Positions 8,897 to 19,290 of a stretch of DNA of 64,000 bases are shown here, piece by piece. The translations under genes and the position numbers were made by a program. The DNA is from Siphonodentalium dalli. Taxonomy: Eukaryota; Mollusca; Scaphopoda; Gadilida; Siphonodentaliidae. Under the pieces are notes generated by a model. The model was not told the origin of the DNA. It worked only from the letters and a program-made list of their open reading frames with translations, and did not search any database. The stretch covers positions 66,229,897 through 66,293,896 of the forward strand of contig CP136063.1 of NCBI GenBank assembly GCA_032622095.1, written 5' to 3'. The first letter of the stretch is position 1. Each line of letters opens with the position of its first letter.

Positions 8897-9953
8897 TACT
8901 CTGGCAGAGGGTGGAGCGAACATGTCGTGATTGCTTCGACCTTATTAGTTCCTCTTTGTCAGAGCGTTGAGCACGGGTGAGTCGTGTGGCCGCGTCCTCG
9001 GATGTAGCTGCCCTCGTGCTTAACGCCGGTGAGACGGTTTTGGATTTAATCCCAGAAGCCGTGTTGGCCGCAGTGCAAAGGAGTTCGGTAGTGGACATTG
9101 CTAACTGGAGTCTCCAGTCTAGCAGGGGCTACCTGACCCTTTGCCTGGAGTTCCGGACTGACGATGGTGACATCCAGAGATCGCAGGCCCGGGACACCAA
9201 CTCCAAGACCACCTCTCGTAATTTGAAGTCAGAGAAGAAAAAGAAGAAGAAGAAGACACCCTCCAGAAAGAAAAGGGACGCTGGCAGACGGGCGAAGTGG
9301 AATAACAGGATAGGGGTGACCGTTGATCGACCGGTCACCCCTCCCCGTGTGGACCAGCCGTCCAGTGTCGCAGCCGGCAGGCCGGAGTTGTATGAGAGAC
9401 GCACAGACGACCCGTCCTGCATGGAGACCGACATTGTTGCAGTCATCAAGGACTCCGTGGATCTGCCGGAGGTCCCTGCTGTTGTCGTGACTAGCGGAGA
9501 AAGGGAGCAGGACACCACCCCTGCTGTTCCTGCCGCCAGCTTCGAGGTGGAGTTGGACAGCTTTCCACCACGGACACCGGAATTCCATCTCATCCCGGTG
9601 TCCCCCAGCTCCCCCAAAAGCATCTTCGACACCATCCAGGATAGAAGTCAAGAAGACATCGACAGAAGTCAAGAAGCCATCGACAAAGCCGACAAAGTAT
9701 TAAAATCGACACAAGACCTTCTAGCAAGACTCAGTCCACCTCCTTCATCACCATCATCACCCTCTTCAACAGAGAAACAAACCCAAAGAATAAGAGGAAG
9801 AAGAAACGTTAAAATCCAAGAAAACATCTTAAATTGCTTCTTCTTTTTTTTCTGATTCAAATTAAAGGCAAAAACATGAGGGGTTAAGGGGAGTTACCAT
9901 TCGGTGCTTCCGACAATCCCGGGGCTGCCACCCCAAACCACCCACTCTACTAC
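8897..9953 (+). mobile_element. ORF1-only retroposon, copy 2
   Basis: Same family and orientation as 7520-8626, only 260 bp downstream. A 13-bp direct repeat, tcgtgatatacga, flanks it at 8884-8896 and 9954-9966. The 5' end (ctctggcagaggg, 8899) and 3' UTR (catgagggg..taa to accacccactct) align with copy 1. Both copies therefore appear to be full length, which is unusual for 5'-truncating LINE machinery. Confidence 0.75.
8977..9855 (+). CDS. ORF1-like basic, proline-rich retroelement protein (copy 2)
   Basis: An open frame of 292 codons with no frameshift. Residues about 20-60 match copy 1 (DLIPEAVLAAVQR, VVDIANWSLQSSRGYL). Residues about 80-110 are strongly basic (a run of seven lysines, then TPSRKKRDAGRRAKW). 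The middle is acidic/proline-rich, and residues about 220-260 (DTIQDRSQEDIDRSQEA) look coiled-coil prone. There is no ATG before residue about 150: the nominal start is GTG right after a TGA. The initiator ATG seen in copy 1 was removed by a 12-bp deletion between two TGGATT repeats. A GGGTGAGT string at 8975-8982 could alternatively be a splice donor. The function is unknown; a nucleic-acid-binding ORF1 role is inference. Confidence 0.55.
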   Translation: MSRVAASSDVAALVLNAGETVLDLIPEAVLAAVQRSSVVDIANWSLQSSRGYLTLCLEFRTDDGDIQRSQARDTNSKTTSRNLKSEKKKKKKKTPSRKKRDAGRRAKWNNRIGVTVDRPVTPPRVDQPSSVAAGRPELYERRTDDPSCMETDIVAVIKDSVDLPEVPAVVVTSGEREQDTTPAVPAASFEVELDSFPPRTPEFHLIPVSPSSPKSIFDTIQDRSQEDIDRSQEAIDKADKVLKSTQDLLARLSPPPSSPSSPSSTEKQTQRIRGRRNVKIQENILNCFFFFF

Positions 9954-9966
9954 TCGTGATATACGA

Positions 9967-12009
9967 GAGACTACACAATCATGGATTTAATTAAAATTCC
10001 AGTGTTACACGTAAGTGTTTATATAAGTCTATAAACAAAATTTGAATATTTTTTCCAACAGTCTGACCATTGACATATTCATGCGTTCAAACCAGTTAAT
10101 ATATTTTGTAACTTGGCTTTTAGTCGCCGGGCTCCGGCATCTGGGCTTTTAGTCACAACTGAAATAAAAATAAGTGCGAATATCTTGGAGCGAATTTCAG
10201 CAACAATTTCACCGCCCGTTGGACCCATTTGGAAAAAAATACATTCCCTGTGTCTAATCCTACATTTTGATATTACTCCCCATTATATTGAATATACCAG
10301 CTGAAATCGATCCTGTAATTGTAAACATCGAGTCTATTTTTAGCTGTTTTATCGGCGCGTGTTTGCGTGTTCGCCATTACAATATTTGCACCTAAAAAGC
10401 CATATTGTAGCTAAAAATGAATGCACAGTATTCCACTGCGTTATTTGATACCTAAAACTTGTTGTTTGCTAGCGTATTCATCGAGAAATCAAAATTCTAA
10501 ACATTAATGTCGAACGCAGTTTTTCGTGTTTGTGGCATTTTATGTTTGGTCAGTTGCGGGGTTAATATGTGTGGATATGGCGAATGTGGACCTTTCGTTA
10601 GACACCAAAAGGAGCCCTCTACGCGCTGTATTCCTCGAGATATCGACCGTCCCACGCAATTTGAAATTCTGTCCCGCATATTTTCGTTTTGTCCCATATC
10701 CCATCCCATCCCGCAGATTGTCATGTCCCCTGCCATACTGATGGTACTTTGCAGACGATAAATCTATTTTACATATCGTCGCCGAACTGTATTTAGTCAC
10801 CTATTATCTTGTTTTGACCACCACATTTGTTTTAAAGTTTGCAATAATGGTAATTCTATCGGTATTGATAAGAACAATATGAACTGAGCCAGACATAGGC
10901 AATTTTAATCCTAAAACATAAGAATTAAAAACACGTAAGAATTCCTTACCAATTAATGTCATTATGGCAGTGGTATCTCGGCGGAGCGATGAGAGATAAC
11001 TCTGCCTGGAGTTTGAGCCATGCATCGAGATAGCCATAATTATCTACAAAACGACCTAGATAGACATAAAGCTGGCCGTGTTCCCACAATGTTTACTCTA
11101 TAAATTACAATGTGCGGTTGTCAACAGGCCAGGTAAGCATTCCCACATGAATGGGTCTTTGTGTTGACAATAAGCTTATAGCAAACATACACATGGGAGA
11201 GGAGGAACCCATCGGTTGTATTTGAGTAGCAATTAAGGAAGGTATGCGATCGTGTGTGGACCACATTCAGTGGATGTGCATGTATTCATATATGATGTAT
11301 GGTCAGTAAGATTTGTTTGGGTGTTAATTCCTCGGCTTTGAGACCAGCACTTGAACTCAGATCAGACCACCGGCGATTGAGATATTTAGATATTTCTGTT
11401 TCGTTATGGAATATTTCCCTATTAAGGTAGGCATAATTAAAACAGATTTGATCGACCCAAAATGAGCAAAACAAATAACATCATTCGATCACACCGGGCA
11501 TAGTATGGGATGAGATACGACAGCGCCCAATGTTTATGTTTTGAAGTGAGAGATAATTCTAAGATGCCCGTTATTTCGTTAAATATTACTTTTACGAAAT
11601 AACGGACATTTAAAGATTTACACCACAAAGACTCAAAGTTCGCAAAACGTACAAGAAATGATAAACTCAGGGTGGGTGGGCTTGGATCGAGGAGGCGGAT
11701 GGCACTGTACACAATTCAGCCCAACAACACCTGTCGTATTCAATCCCAGATATTGCCTGTGATACATCCACATGATCAACACGCATTGTACCATAATAAT
11801 TCAATGGTTGCGATTGTTACGCCACCGTAGTGTGGTGTTTCTAGCTTTTGGTTTTTTGATATCGCATGGTCGATCGATAATTCACTGGGTGATTGTACAT
11901 TCGGCAAACCTCGTCAGATTCCGTCACCGTTTCATCGTACCGATAATTACGAGAGTACAACTAAGATTGGCACATGTGTTTACGTCACCGGTGTAATTGT
12001 GGGGACATG
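9967..12009. other. Intergenic stretch, no recognisable gene
   Basis: Open frames (10113-10304, the overlapping set at 10497-10800, 10804-11037, 11286-11712) overlap each other on both strands and carry no domain. The only structure noted is a 12-bp perfect inverted repeat, ccgttatttcgt (11568-11579) with acgaaataacgg (11594-11605). Confidence 0.4.
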
Positions 12010-12010
12010 C

Positions 12011-12795
12011 TTCTATTATGAAGGTTTGCTATCCCGAAGGTCCGCTATTCCGAAAGTTCTCTATTCCGAAGGTTTTTGTTATTTTTAGGTTAATTCTATA
12101 TTTTAAAGTATTGAGACTAATTTGAGAGGGTTCATTTTCACAAAGATTCTTTATATGGAGTGTGCGCTCACATCCGAACTGATCATGCGCGCACACCGAT
12201 ACAGATACAGGAGGAAATAACTTAACTTAGAACATTAAATGTGATTTTGTTTTGTTTTCGCTGGTTTTCTTGAGATTTTATGTCATTACGTGGGCCCATA
12301 CCTTTGAATTCTTGGCATATACTATGAATGTTGTGGTATATATGGACCCTCCCGCATTGGGACATGACATAGGTTCAGTTGACTTAAGTGGTGTTCTGTG
12401 TGTGCTCCAATTTGGAGTTCAATATATTAAGGGCCAAGTTTAGAATTTTATGGGTCCATACCTTTGAACTCTGGGCATATAATATGAATATTGGGGGGCA
12501 TGTCTCTATTCCGAATGTTCACTATCCCGAAGGTCCACTATTCCGAAATTTCTCTGAATGTTCGCTATTCCGAAGGTTCACCAATCCGAAGGTTCGTTAT
12601 TCCGAAGGTTCTGTGTTCCAAAGATTTTTTTTATTTTAAGGTTAATTCTATATTCTAAAGTAACGAGAGGGTTCATTATCACGAAGATTCTTTTTATGAA
12701 GGAAATAACGTAAAACATTAAATGTGATTTTGTTTTGTTTTCGAGGGTTTTCTTGAGTTTAATGTCATTACGTATGACCTTATTTCTCATTACAT
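12011..12795. repeat. Duplicated block carrying a ctattccgaaggt tandem repeat
   Basis: Two homologous blocks lie at about 12020-12300 and 12505-12780. Each opens with a degenerate ~16-bp repeat (ctattccgaaggttc and variants) and continues with shared unique sequence: aggttaattctatatt, gagagggttcatt, aacattaaatgtgattttgt, ttcttgag. A second internal pair (cctttgaa.tct.ggcatata at 12301 and 12461) separates them. Confidence 0.75.
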
Positions 12796-13230
12796 ATTCA
12801 CGCCAAGGAGCCCACACAATTGCTATGTTACGATGCGATTTAATGTGATTATGTGTGACCTAATATCTCAATAATCTGAGGCAAGAGTACGCCTGCTAAA
12901 GGCGAATTATAACAGTTGGGGGTATAACGCTCAATAAATACTGGAGGCTATAACAAACTGCGCAGTAGAATATCGCTGAATGGACGAGTATGAGATGAGC
13001 CTAAATGCAATTGTGACTTTGTTTAAAGGCCCACTTAATTTTCGAGTCATTAATTTTTTATAGTATATACGGTTTTAATAACAATTTATGCCATAAAATT
13101 TGAATAAACTACTATAATTCATCACCATTTGAAAGGCAGAATACTTCTATCTCCTAGTTTGAAACACCTTCAAAATACCGCGTCGTATATCTAGCAATAA
13201 GCAACCAACATGTCCTCCTCGGCTTTCCAT

Positions 13231-13875
13231 AGATTTCAACGTAATTTGATACTTATGGGTATTTGTGTCCGGGAAGTGTTTTGAACGGGTCAAATCGTGA
13301 CCCCGACCTGACCTTGACCTTTAAAACTGTCAATGCAAGGTCAATTTGGGTAAAACGGACAAATTTCGGCGAAATTTTATACCTAGGGATACTTTGGTCC
13401 GAGGAGAGTTTTGAACGGGTCAAATCGTGACCTCGGCCTGACCTTGACCTTCAATATGGCCAATCAAAGGTCAACTCGGATAAAACGGATAGATTTCGAC
13501 GAAATTTGATACCTATGGGTACTTTTGTCGGGGGGGGGGGGGGGGTGTTTTGGACGTGTCAAATCATGATTCTGACCTTACCTTGACCTTCAAAATTGTT
13601 AATTAAAGTTCAAGTTGGGTAAAACGGACGGATTTCGACGAAATATGATACCTATGGGTAGTTTTCTACGGGTGGGGGTGTTTTGGACTGGACAAATCAT
13701 GACCCTGACCTGACCTTGACTTTCGAAATAGTCAATTGAAGGTCAAATCGCACCTTTCACCGGAAAGCAGATGGGAAACAGCCCGGGTGAAGTCGGGCCT
13801 ATCAGCTTGTGTAATAAAGAAGACAGTTTGATGAAAGTAATGTATGCCACGAGAAACGGGAAAACTTGAAATATG
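13231..13875 (+). repeat. Helitron-like interspersed repeat, copy 2 (four core units)
   Basis: Four units starting near 13233, 13364, 13494 and 13633 (periods about 130, 130 and 139 bp; the last is stretched by a G-run at 13530-13546). Each contains gacctgaccttgacctt and a tcaaggtcaa half-site pair. It ends with cagcccgggtgaagtcgggc and atcagcttgtg, then about 80 bp also shared with copy 1 (agacag.ttga...acgagaaacggg). Confidence 0.6.
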
Positions 13876-14275
13876 GAAGTACGCAAATTTCCCGCATAAA
13901 ATTTGAAAGCTAGTTTATAGAATAATTGTATTATTATTTATATTTATGGCTAATAATACGATCTTGGTGGCGTTACCATTTCTGACTATGGTTTTCTTGT
14001 ATTTACATGAATTCGTGTATTTGTGTAGACTTGGCGTTTCCTGCCGTGGCTGCCGTACGGAAATCCCCTATAAGAAACCTATAGGAAATTCTAGGCATAT
14101 TCCGATTGAAACGTTTCATATGGCTAGTATGGACAGATGGATCTACGACATAACTAAATCTTTCTTTTCGTGTATTTGTGTAGTAGACTTTTGTTGCATG
14201 TCATGGCTGGTGTGAATGTGCGATATGACCGGATCGACTTGAGATGTGTTTTTCGCACGTGGATCGGCTTAGATC

Positions 14276-15407
14276 CAGAGACGTGGCGACAGGGGGTGTG
14301 GTTGGGGGGGGGGGGTGGTTGTGAGCCACCCCCAACTTTGGTCAAAATTTTCAACAGTTGGAAATTTCATACCTGCCAAAATATTAGTTGGAATTATCAC
14401 ACCAACAATAGGTTGAAAATGTTCTTGTAGTTTGATTTTCAAACAATTTCTTGGTGGGAAATAATTGTTTTTGGACCAATATTTGCATATTTTCCTATTT
14501 TGGGTAAACAATTTGGACTGAAATGGTCATCTGTTGGAAATTTTCCAACCTCAGGGGGGTGACAGGTTGGAAATTTCCAACACTTGGAAAGCTTGTGTCC
14601 TGGTCCCTCCCCCGTGGCCAGTCAAAAACTGCTAGTTAATTTAAGAAAACAATATTGTCATACATTTGGTCAACATTGTCATTGGAATTGTCATCAGTTG
14701 TAAATTTTCCAACCTAAGTGGGATGTCATGTTTGAAATTTCCAACTCTATAAATCCTTTAGGCTAGTCAGATGCTAGGATTTTGCGATTTTCTTGTTCAA
14801 ATTACAAAAAAAATCGCACACCGCGGGCCGAACCATGGTCGGCCCGGTATGTCGTTGCCCCCCCCCCCCCCCGTGGCCAATACAAAAATGTTAATAAGTT
14901 TAACAATATTTTACTACATTTGGTCACACTTGTGGACTGAAATGGTCATTAGTTGAAGAATTTTCCAACCTGAGGGGGAATGAGGTTTGAAATTTCCAAC
15001 ACAGCTTCAGTTGAGGCCAGTCTAGGTGTTACGATTTGCGATTTTCTTGTTTTTTAATTTTCTCACACCGGGCCGAACAAGCATGGTCAGCCCGGTGTTT
15101 CGTGATCTCTTGTCCGTAGCCGTGCGCATTTGTATGGAGTTAAACCACTAGATGTTAGGATTTATGCAGTGTTTCAGGTTAAAAAATATCTGAATGTTCT
15201 CATATCGGGAATAAAGAACCATGGTTCATGAAGATATAGGATATTAGGCCTAAGAGCACTGAGGTGCAGGTGGGGGGGGGGGGGTGCAAATGGAATTATA
15301 CAAAACTAACTTGTGTTCGGTCTGATTATGATTCAAGTGGGGGGAGTGCATTTGGAATTTTCCCAAGGTGGACACCCCCGAACGGAAACCCTCTAGCCAC
15401 GTCCCTG
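14276..15407. mobile_element. hAT-like non-autonomous element with 8-bp target duplication
   Basis: The termini cagagacgtggc (left) and gccacgtccctg (right) are inverted. An 8-bp direct repeat, cttagatc, flanks them at 14268-14275 and 15408-15415, the length expected for hAT elements. The interior is non-coding, with repeated ttggaaatttccaac palindromes and G/C homopolymers. The same family, in the other orientation, lies at 40667-42419. Confidence 0.85.
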
Positions 15408-15822
15408 CTTAGATCATTCCATGAATTTATACTTTGGCTTTCGCCCGCAAAAGTAGAGATTCATGGCATGATCTGTTTGATCTCTGAGCATTGTGAGTCG
15501 CACGCAATCACTGGCAATATATTATACTACATTTATAATGGAAATACAACAATAAAACCCAATATTTACACAATTTTCACATGGCCAAGCCGCCAAGCTG
15601 GGAATACATGTTAATAAGGCAAAATAAATTGAATGTGTGTTTCCGGTAACACGCCCGCCCAATCTAAAACGACGCGTCCAAAATCATTTTATTGATTTTT
15701 ACCTTTTTCTTCGATAAACGAATTTTTTTTAAAGCTTTGTCAATCATTTCCAGATCCTTTTTTTTTTAGTTTACTGCACACAAGTGTCCAATCATTGCTA
15801 CCTATATATATACTGTATTTAA

Positions 15823-16420
15823 AGGGGTACTGTACGCCATTTTCAATAAATTTCCGGTGATAACAACGATCTATTATCGATACTATAAGTAATAAGAAAC
15901 ATAAGTAATTTGAGTCGAAGATGTATTCTGTAAACGCTCAGGTTAATAGGCTATCTTCAAATTTAATAATTTAAAAGTTAATAATTTAATATAAATTGAA
16001 TTTATGACTGGAGCCATACAATGGCGTAAATTAAAATGCGAATTTCCGTGTACAAAACGTAATCAAATTATAATTGAGGGATACTGGATTAGTAAACCCA
16101 TTGCACACACGATCGTTTGAAACATTATGCTTATACGGCGAGAAAACTCAAGCCACTCATTGACTAGTGACGATACAATAACTTAAATGAGTATATGGGA
16201 CTACTATGCATATAATATAATTTTTATTTGATTCATTTGGTTGAAAACTGTACAAAAATTACTCGACAACGACAATTTGTATTTTTGCATTCCGGTAAAT
16301 TTGCCATCCGTAACACTACTTCGTACTCAACAGACTTTCAAAGAATGGAAAAGTTGTTACCTTATTCTCAGACTCGGGTATTATAGACACCAACAACAAC
16401 ATCTTGGGTACAGTACCCCT
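15823..16420. mobile_element. TTAA-flanked TIR element, family 1 copy 1
   Basis: Terminal inverted repeats aggggtactgtac / gtacagtacccct sit between TTAA at 15819-15822 and 16421-16424. The internal sequence matches 53092-53709 in reverse orientation, including aataaatt.ccggt, tttgagt.ga.gatgt and the aatataaat.gaatttatg stretch. TTAA targets are typical of piggyBac and Kolobok groups. No transposase is encoded. Confidence 0.8.
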
Positions 16421-17094
16421 TTAAATAGTTTCTGTCCGTTTAGTTGTCAAGCAGACATTCCTAACTTTTGAGTGTTCAACCCGAATGGTTGGCGATTACC
16501 ACAATGCGATAGGGGAACACCCCGACGTTCGTACTCATGCAGATATCTAATTTTGTGTACCCCATTGCATGGCCAAAGATACAGGGGGGGGGGGGGGGGT
16601 GCTAATTGAAATTATTTGTCATTATTTATATTTATGACCCCATTTCGGATGATTAGTCCTTTTCGTGAAAATAAATTACATATATAGAACGAGTCAGAGA
16701 TGTTATGTTTAAATATCTTACGCATGACATTGGCAATAAGTTTCCCCCAAATACATTATACTTGTGATAGTTACGTACGCACAAGTTGTTCCCTTTCCAT
16801 TTTTATCGATTATAAACAAATTTATGATCGAAATGTTTTTTGCTAACAACGGATTTTAAAAATAAATACACGCACCAAGAAGAGACGATATTAGTTGTAA
16901 CCAATAACATAATTATACTCTCTGCAGTCACAATAAGATTGTCGTAAATTGTAATATCTGAGACCAATTTTCAAAATTCGTGGCAAATAAAAATATTTTT
17001 CGAGAATTCAAACAAATGTCAACCAGTGTTCCAGGTTAGGTAACCAAGGTAACCAATAGTGCATGTACCGATGGCTTTGTGTGACACCCCACAC
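16421..17094. other. Intergenic stretch with a G-homopolymer
   Basis: No gene seen. A run of about 17 G residues lies at 16583-16599. Confidence 0.4.
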
Positions 17095-19290
17095 GATTAT
17101 CGCGACTAAAATCACTTCTAGACACCATTGGGGGCGTCCGGGCTGTTAGCTTCATTCGCGGAAACATATTCGCCGGTGGTGGCATTTTGAGGGTTAATAG
17201 GGACACTTGTGCACATGTGACCGCGACCATCGTGCGTGCGTGGGTGGGTTTCCTGACACCCGCGGACAGATAGTACCACTAAAATCACACCTATACTGCA
17301 CGGGGGTGGTCCAGGTAGTACGGGCTGCATGTTAGCTCGCTATGGACGTAAACATATGGCGACGGCGGTATATTTTGATATTTTGGGAGTTAATATACAG
17401 GTTTTGATGGGCGATTTTTGCCCTTGTTTCTTCGTAAATGTAGTCGACGGTAGTTCCACAACATATATGTAAGGAGTTATTAGCTGTACGAGGGAATTAC
17501 GGGGGTCCGGGGTGCGAGTCTAGTTATTGCGGTCACAATATTGTAATTCTGGCTCGATCTGGCAAGGTTATGGTTTAAGTTATATCGGCACTTCTGTTTG
17601 GCCGTGACCACCATCCACATATATATAGCCTCTAAAATCAAATCTAAACACAACATGGGCGGTCCGGGCTGTTACCTTAGTTAGCCGTAAACATATTCGG
17701 CGACGGCGATATTTTGGGGGTTAATTGCCAGGCTTTGGTGTGTGATTCGCTCTTGTTAGTTTTAACATATTTTATTTTATCGTTTATGTACAAATGGGAT
17801 TGGGGCACAATTTATACAACTTAGATAGCCCCTCTCCCCATACAATTACACACGTTATTATGATAACAAGATGGAACATATATGTTTAAATTGTTCTTTT
17901 TTTGTGTGTTACCAGATCCGGGTTCGATATGTGAGTTCATTTAGTTTGATTACTGGTTATTGACATAGAGAAGGTGTTTTTGTCAGTTTAGTATTAACTT
18001 TTAGCTTTGGGGGTACTAGAAAGATGACGTTCGCGTGTGACGTTGACCCATAGGTGGTGAATGTGTTAATTGGTAAAGCGGTTAGTAGCGACTATATATT
18101 TTTGAACTTCTGCAAATATTAATTTGTTTTTATTATTACTAATGTTTGTTATGGCTTTAAGGAGGTCAGCGATATTGTATACAGTGATACCCTTATAAGC
18201 CTGTTAAAAAGCCGTACGCGTTGTGTCTGGTATAGGGGACATAAGAAAAAGTAATGGTGGGCATCTTCGATTTCGTTTCACCAATCACAGAATAGGCTAA
18301 GGGCTATGTGGTTTTCGACTTAAGTCCCTGCATTTGTTTCTCAATTTGGTATGTATTATATTGTTTTTTCGCTCTTGTTTCTTCGTGAATGTAATCGACG
18401 GTAGTCCCGATACACATTAGTGTGGATTTATTAGTGATATACGATGGCGATGCCAGGGTCCGTGCTGCGAGTCTTGTTATTGGGGCACACATTTATAATT
18501 CTGGGTAAATTATGGGTTAATATCGCCACTTCTGTTCGGCCGCACCACTGTGCGGGCATCGATGTCTTTATATGACACCCCAGCACGGTTATAGCCACTA
18601 AAACCACCCCTATAGACACCACATGGACGGTCTGTGCTGTTATAGCTTCATTCGGGGCGAACATATGTGACCCGCCATATCAAATCCAGTCGGAAGTCGG
18701 GATTGTTTTCACCCTGTGTCAATGCATTCTCTTATATATGCGAGTCGACCATATGTCGCCTCGCATATATAAGAGAATGCATTGGCCTAACAATTTTTTG
18801 CAATTTTAATAATTTGTTCTTGTATTCTTTAACAATTTTATAATTTCACCCATACAGAGCCCCAGACAAACATGAGCAGACGACACTCTTCTATATGCTT
18901 CTATATATGTTTGGGGCTCCCTGCAGGGTAATGGATGTTTTTTATTTTATGTCCTAAAAATTATAAGAAACATTTATTTAAAAAACATGATAAAACATTG
19001 TTAGGCCAATGCATTCTCTTATATATGCGAGGCGACCTATGGTCGACTCGCATATATAAGAGAATGCATTGGCACAGGGTAAACAAATCCCGACTTACGA
19101 CTGGATTTGATATGGCGGTTCACATATTCGCCGATGCCGACATTATGAGGGTTAATAGCGACACTTCTGTGTGACAGCGACCCCTGTCCGTGCGTGAATG
19201 GATTTCCATGACAACCCCGCACAGATATATTGCCTCAAAATCACACATATACTCCGCATGGGCTGTCCGGGCGGTGTTTAATCACATCCG
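17095..19290. repeat. Degenerate tandem repeat region, units of roughly 180-200 bp
   Basis: Recurrent blocks share 'ccactaaaatcacacctata', 'gggcggtccgggctgtta', 'aaacatattcgccgacggc' and 'ttttg.gggttaata'. Recognisable copies start near 17100, 17275, 17630, 18595 and 19210. Some units are separated by a second motif (cttgtttcttcgtgaatgta). A foldback element (18667-19121) splits one unit. No coding potential is evident. Confidence 0.65.
18667..19121. mobile_element. Foldback element whose TIRs each contain a perfect palindrome
   Basis: Inverted arms of about 120 bp (18672-18793 and 18997-19118) start with ccgccatatcaaatccagtc. Within each arm lies a palindrome of about 66 bp (18720-18785 and 19005-19072; ccaatgcattctcttatata at each edge). 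It interrupts a unit of the surrounding tandem repeat. An acatat repeat at 18661-18666 and 19122-19127 is the likely target duplication. The ~200-bp centre is AT-rich, with a smaller gagcccca.acaaacat hairpin. Confidence 0.8.

Noticed and set aside
8899-8945. tRNA-like A and B boxes (tggcagagggtgg, gcttcgacct) at the retroposon 5' end
   Set aside because: Matches to the pol III consensus are weak and copy 1 differs at key positions; a SINE-type promoter is not supported.
8046-9672. Minus-strand open frames opposite the two ORF1-like proteins
   Set aside because: They mirror the GC-rich ORF1 sequence and are not independently conserved with start and stop.
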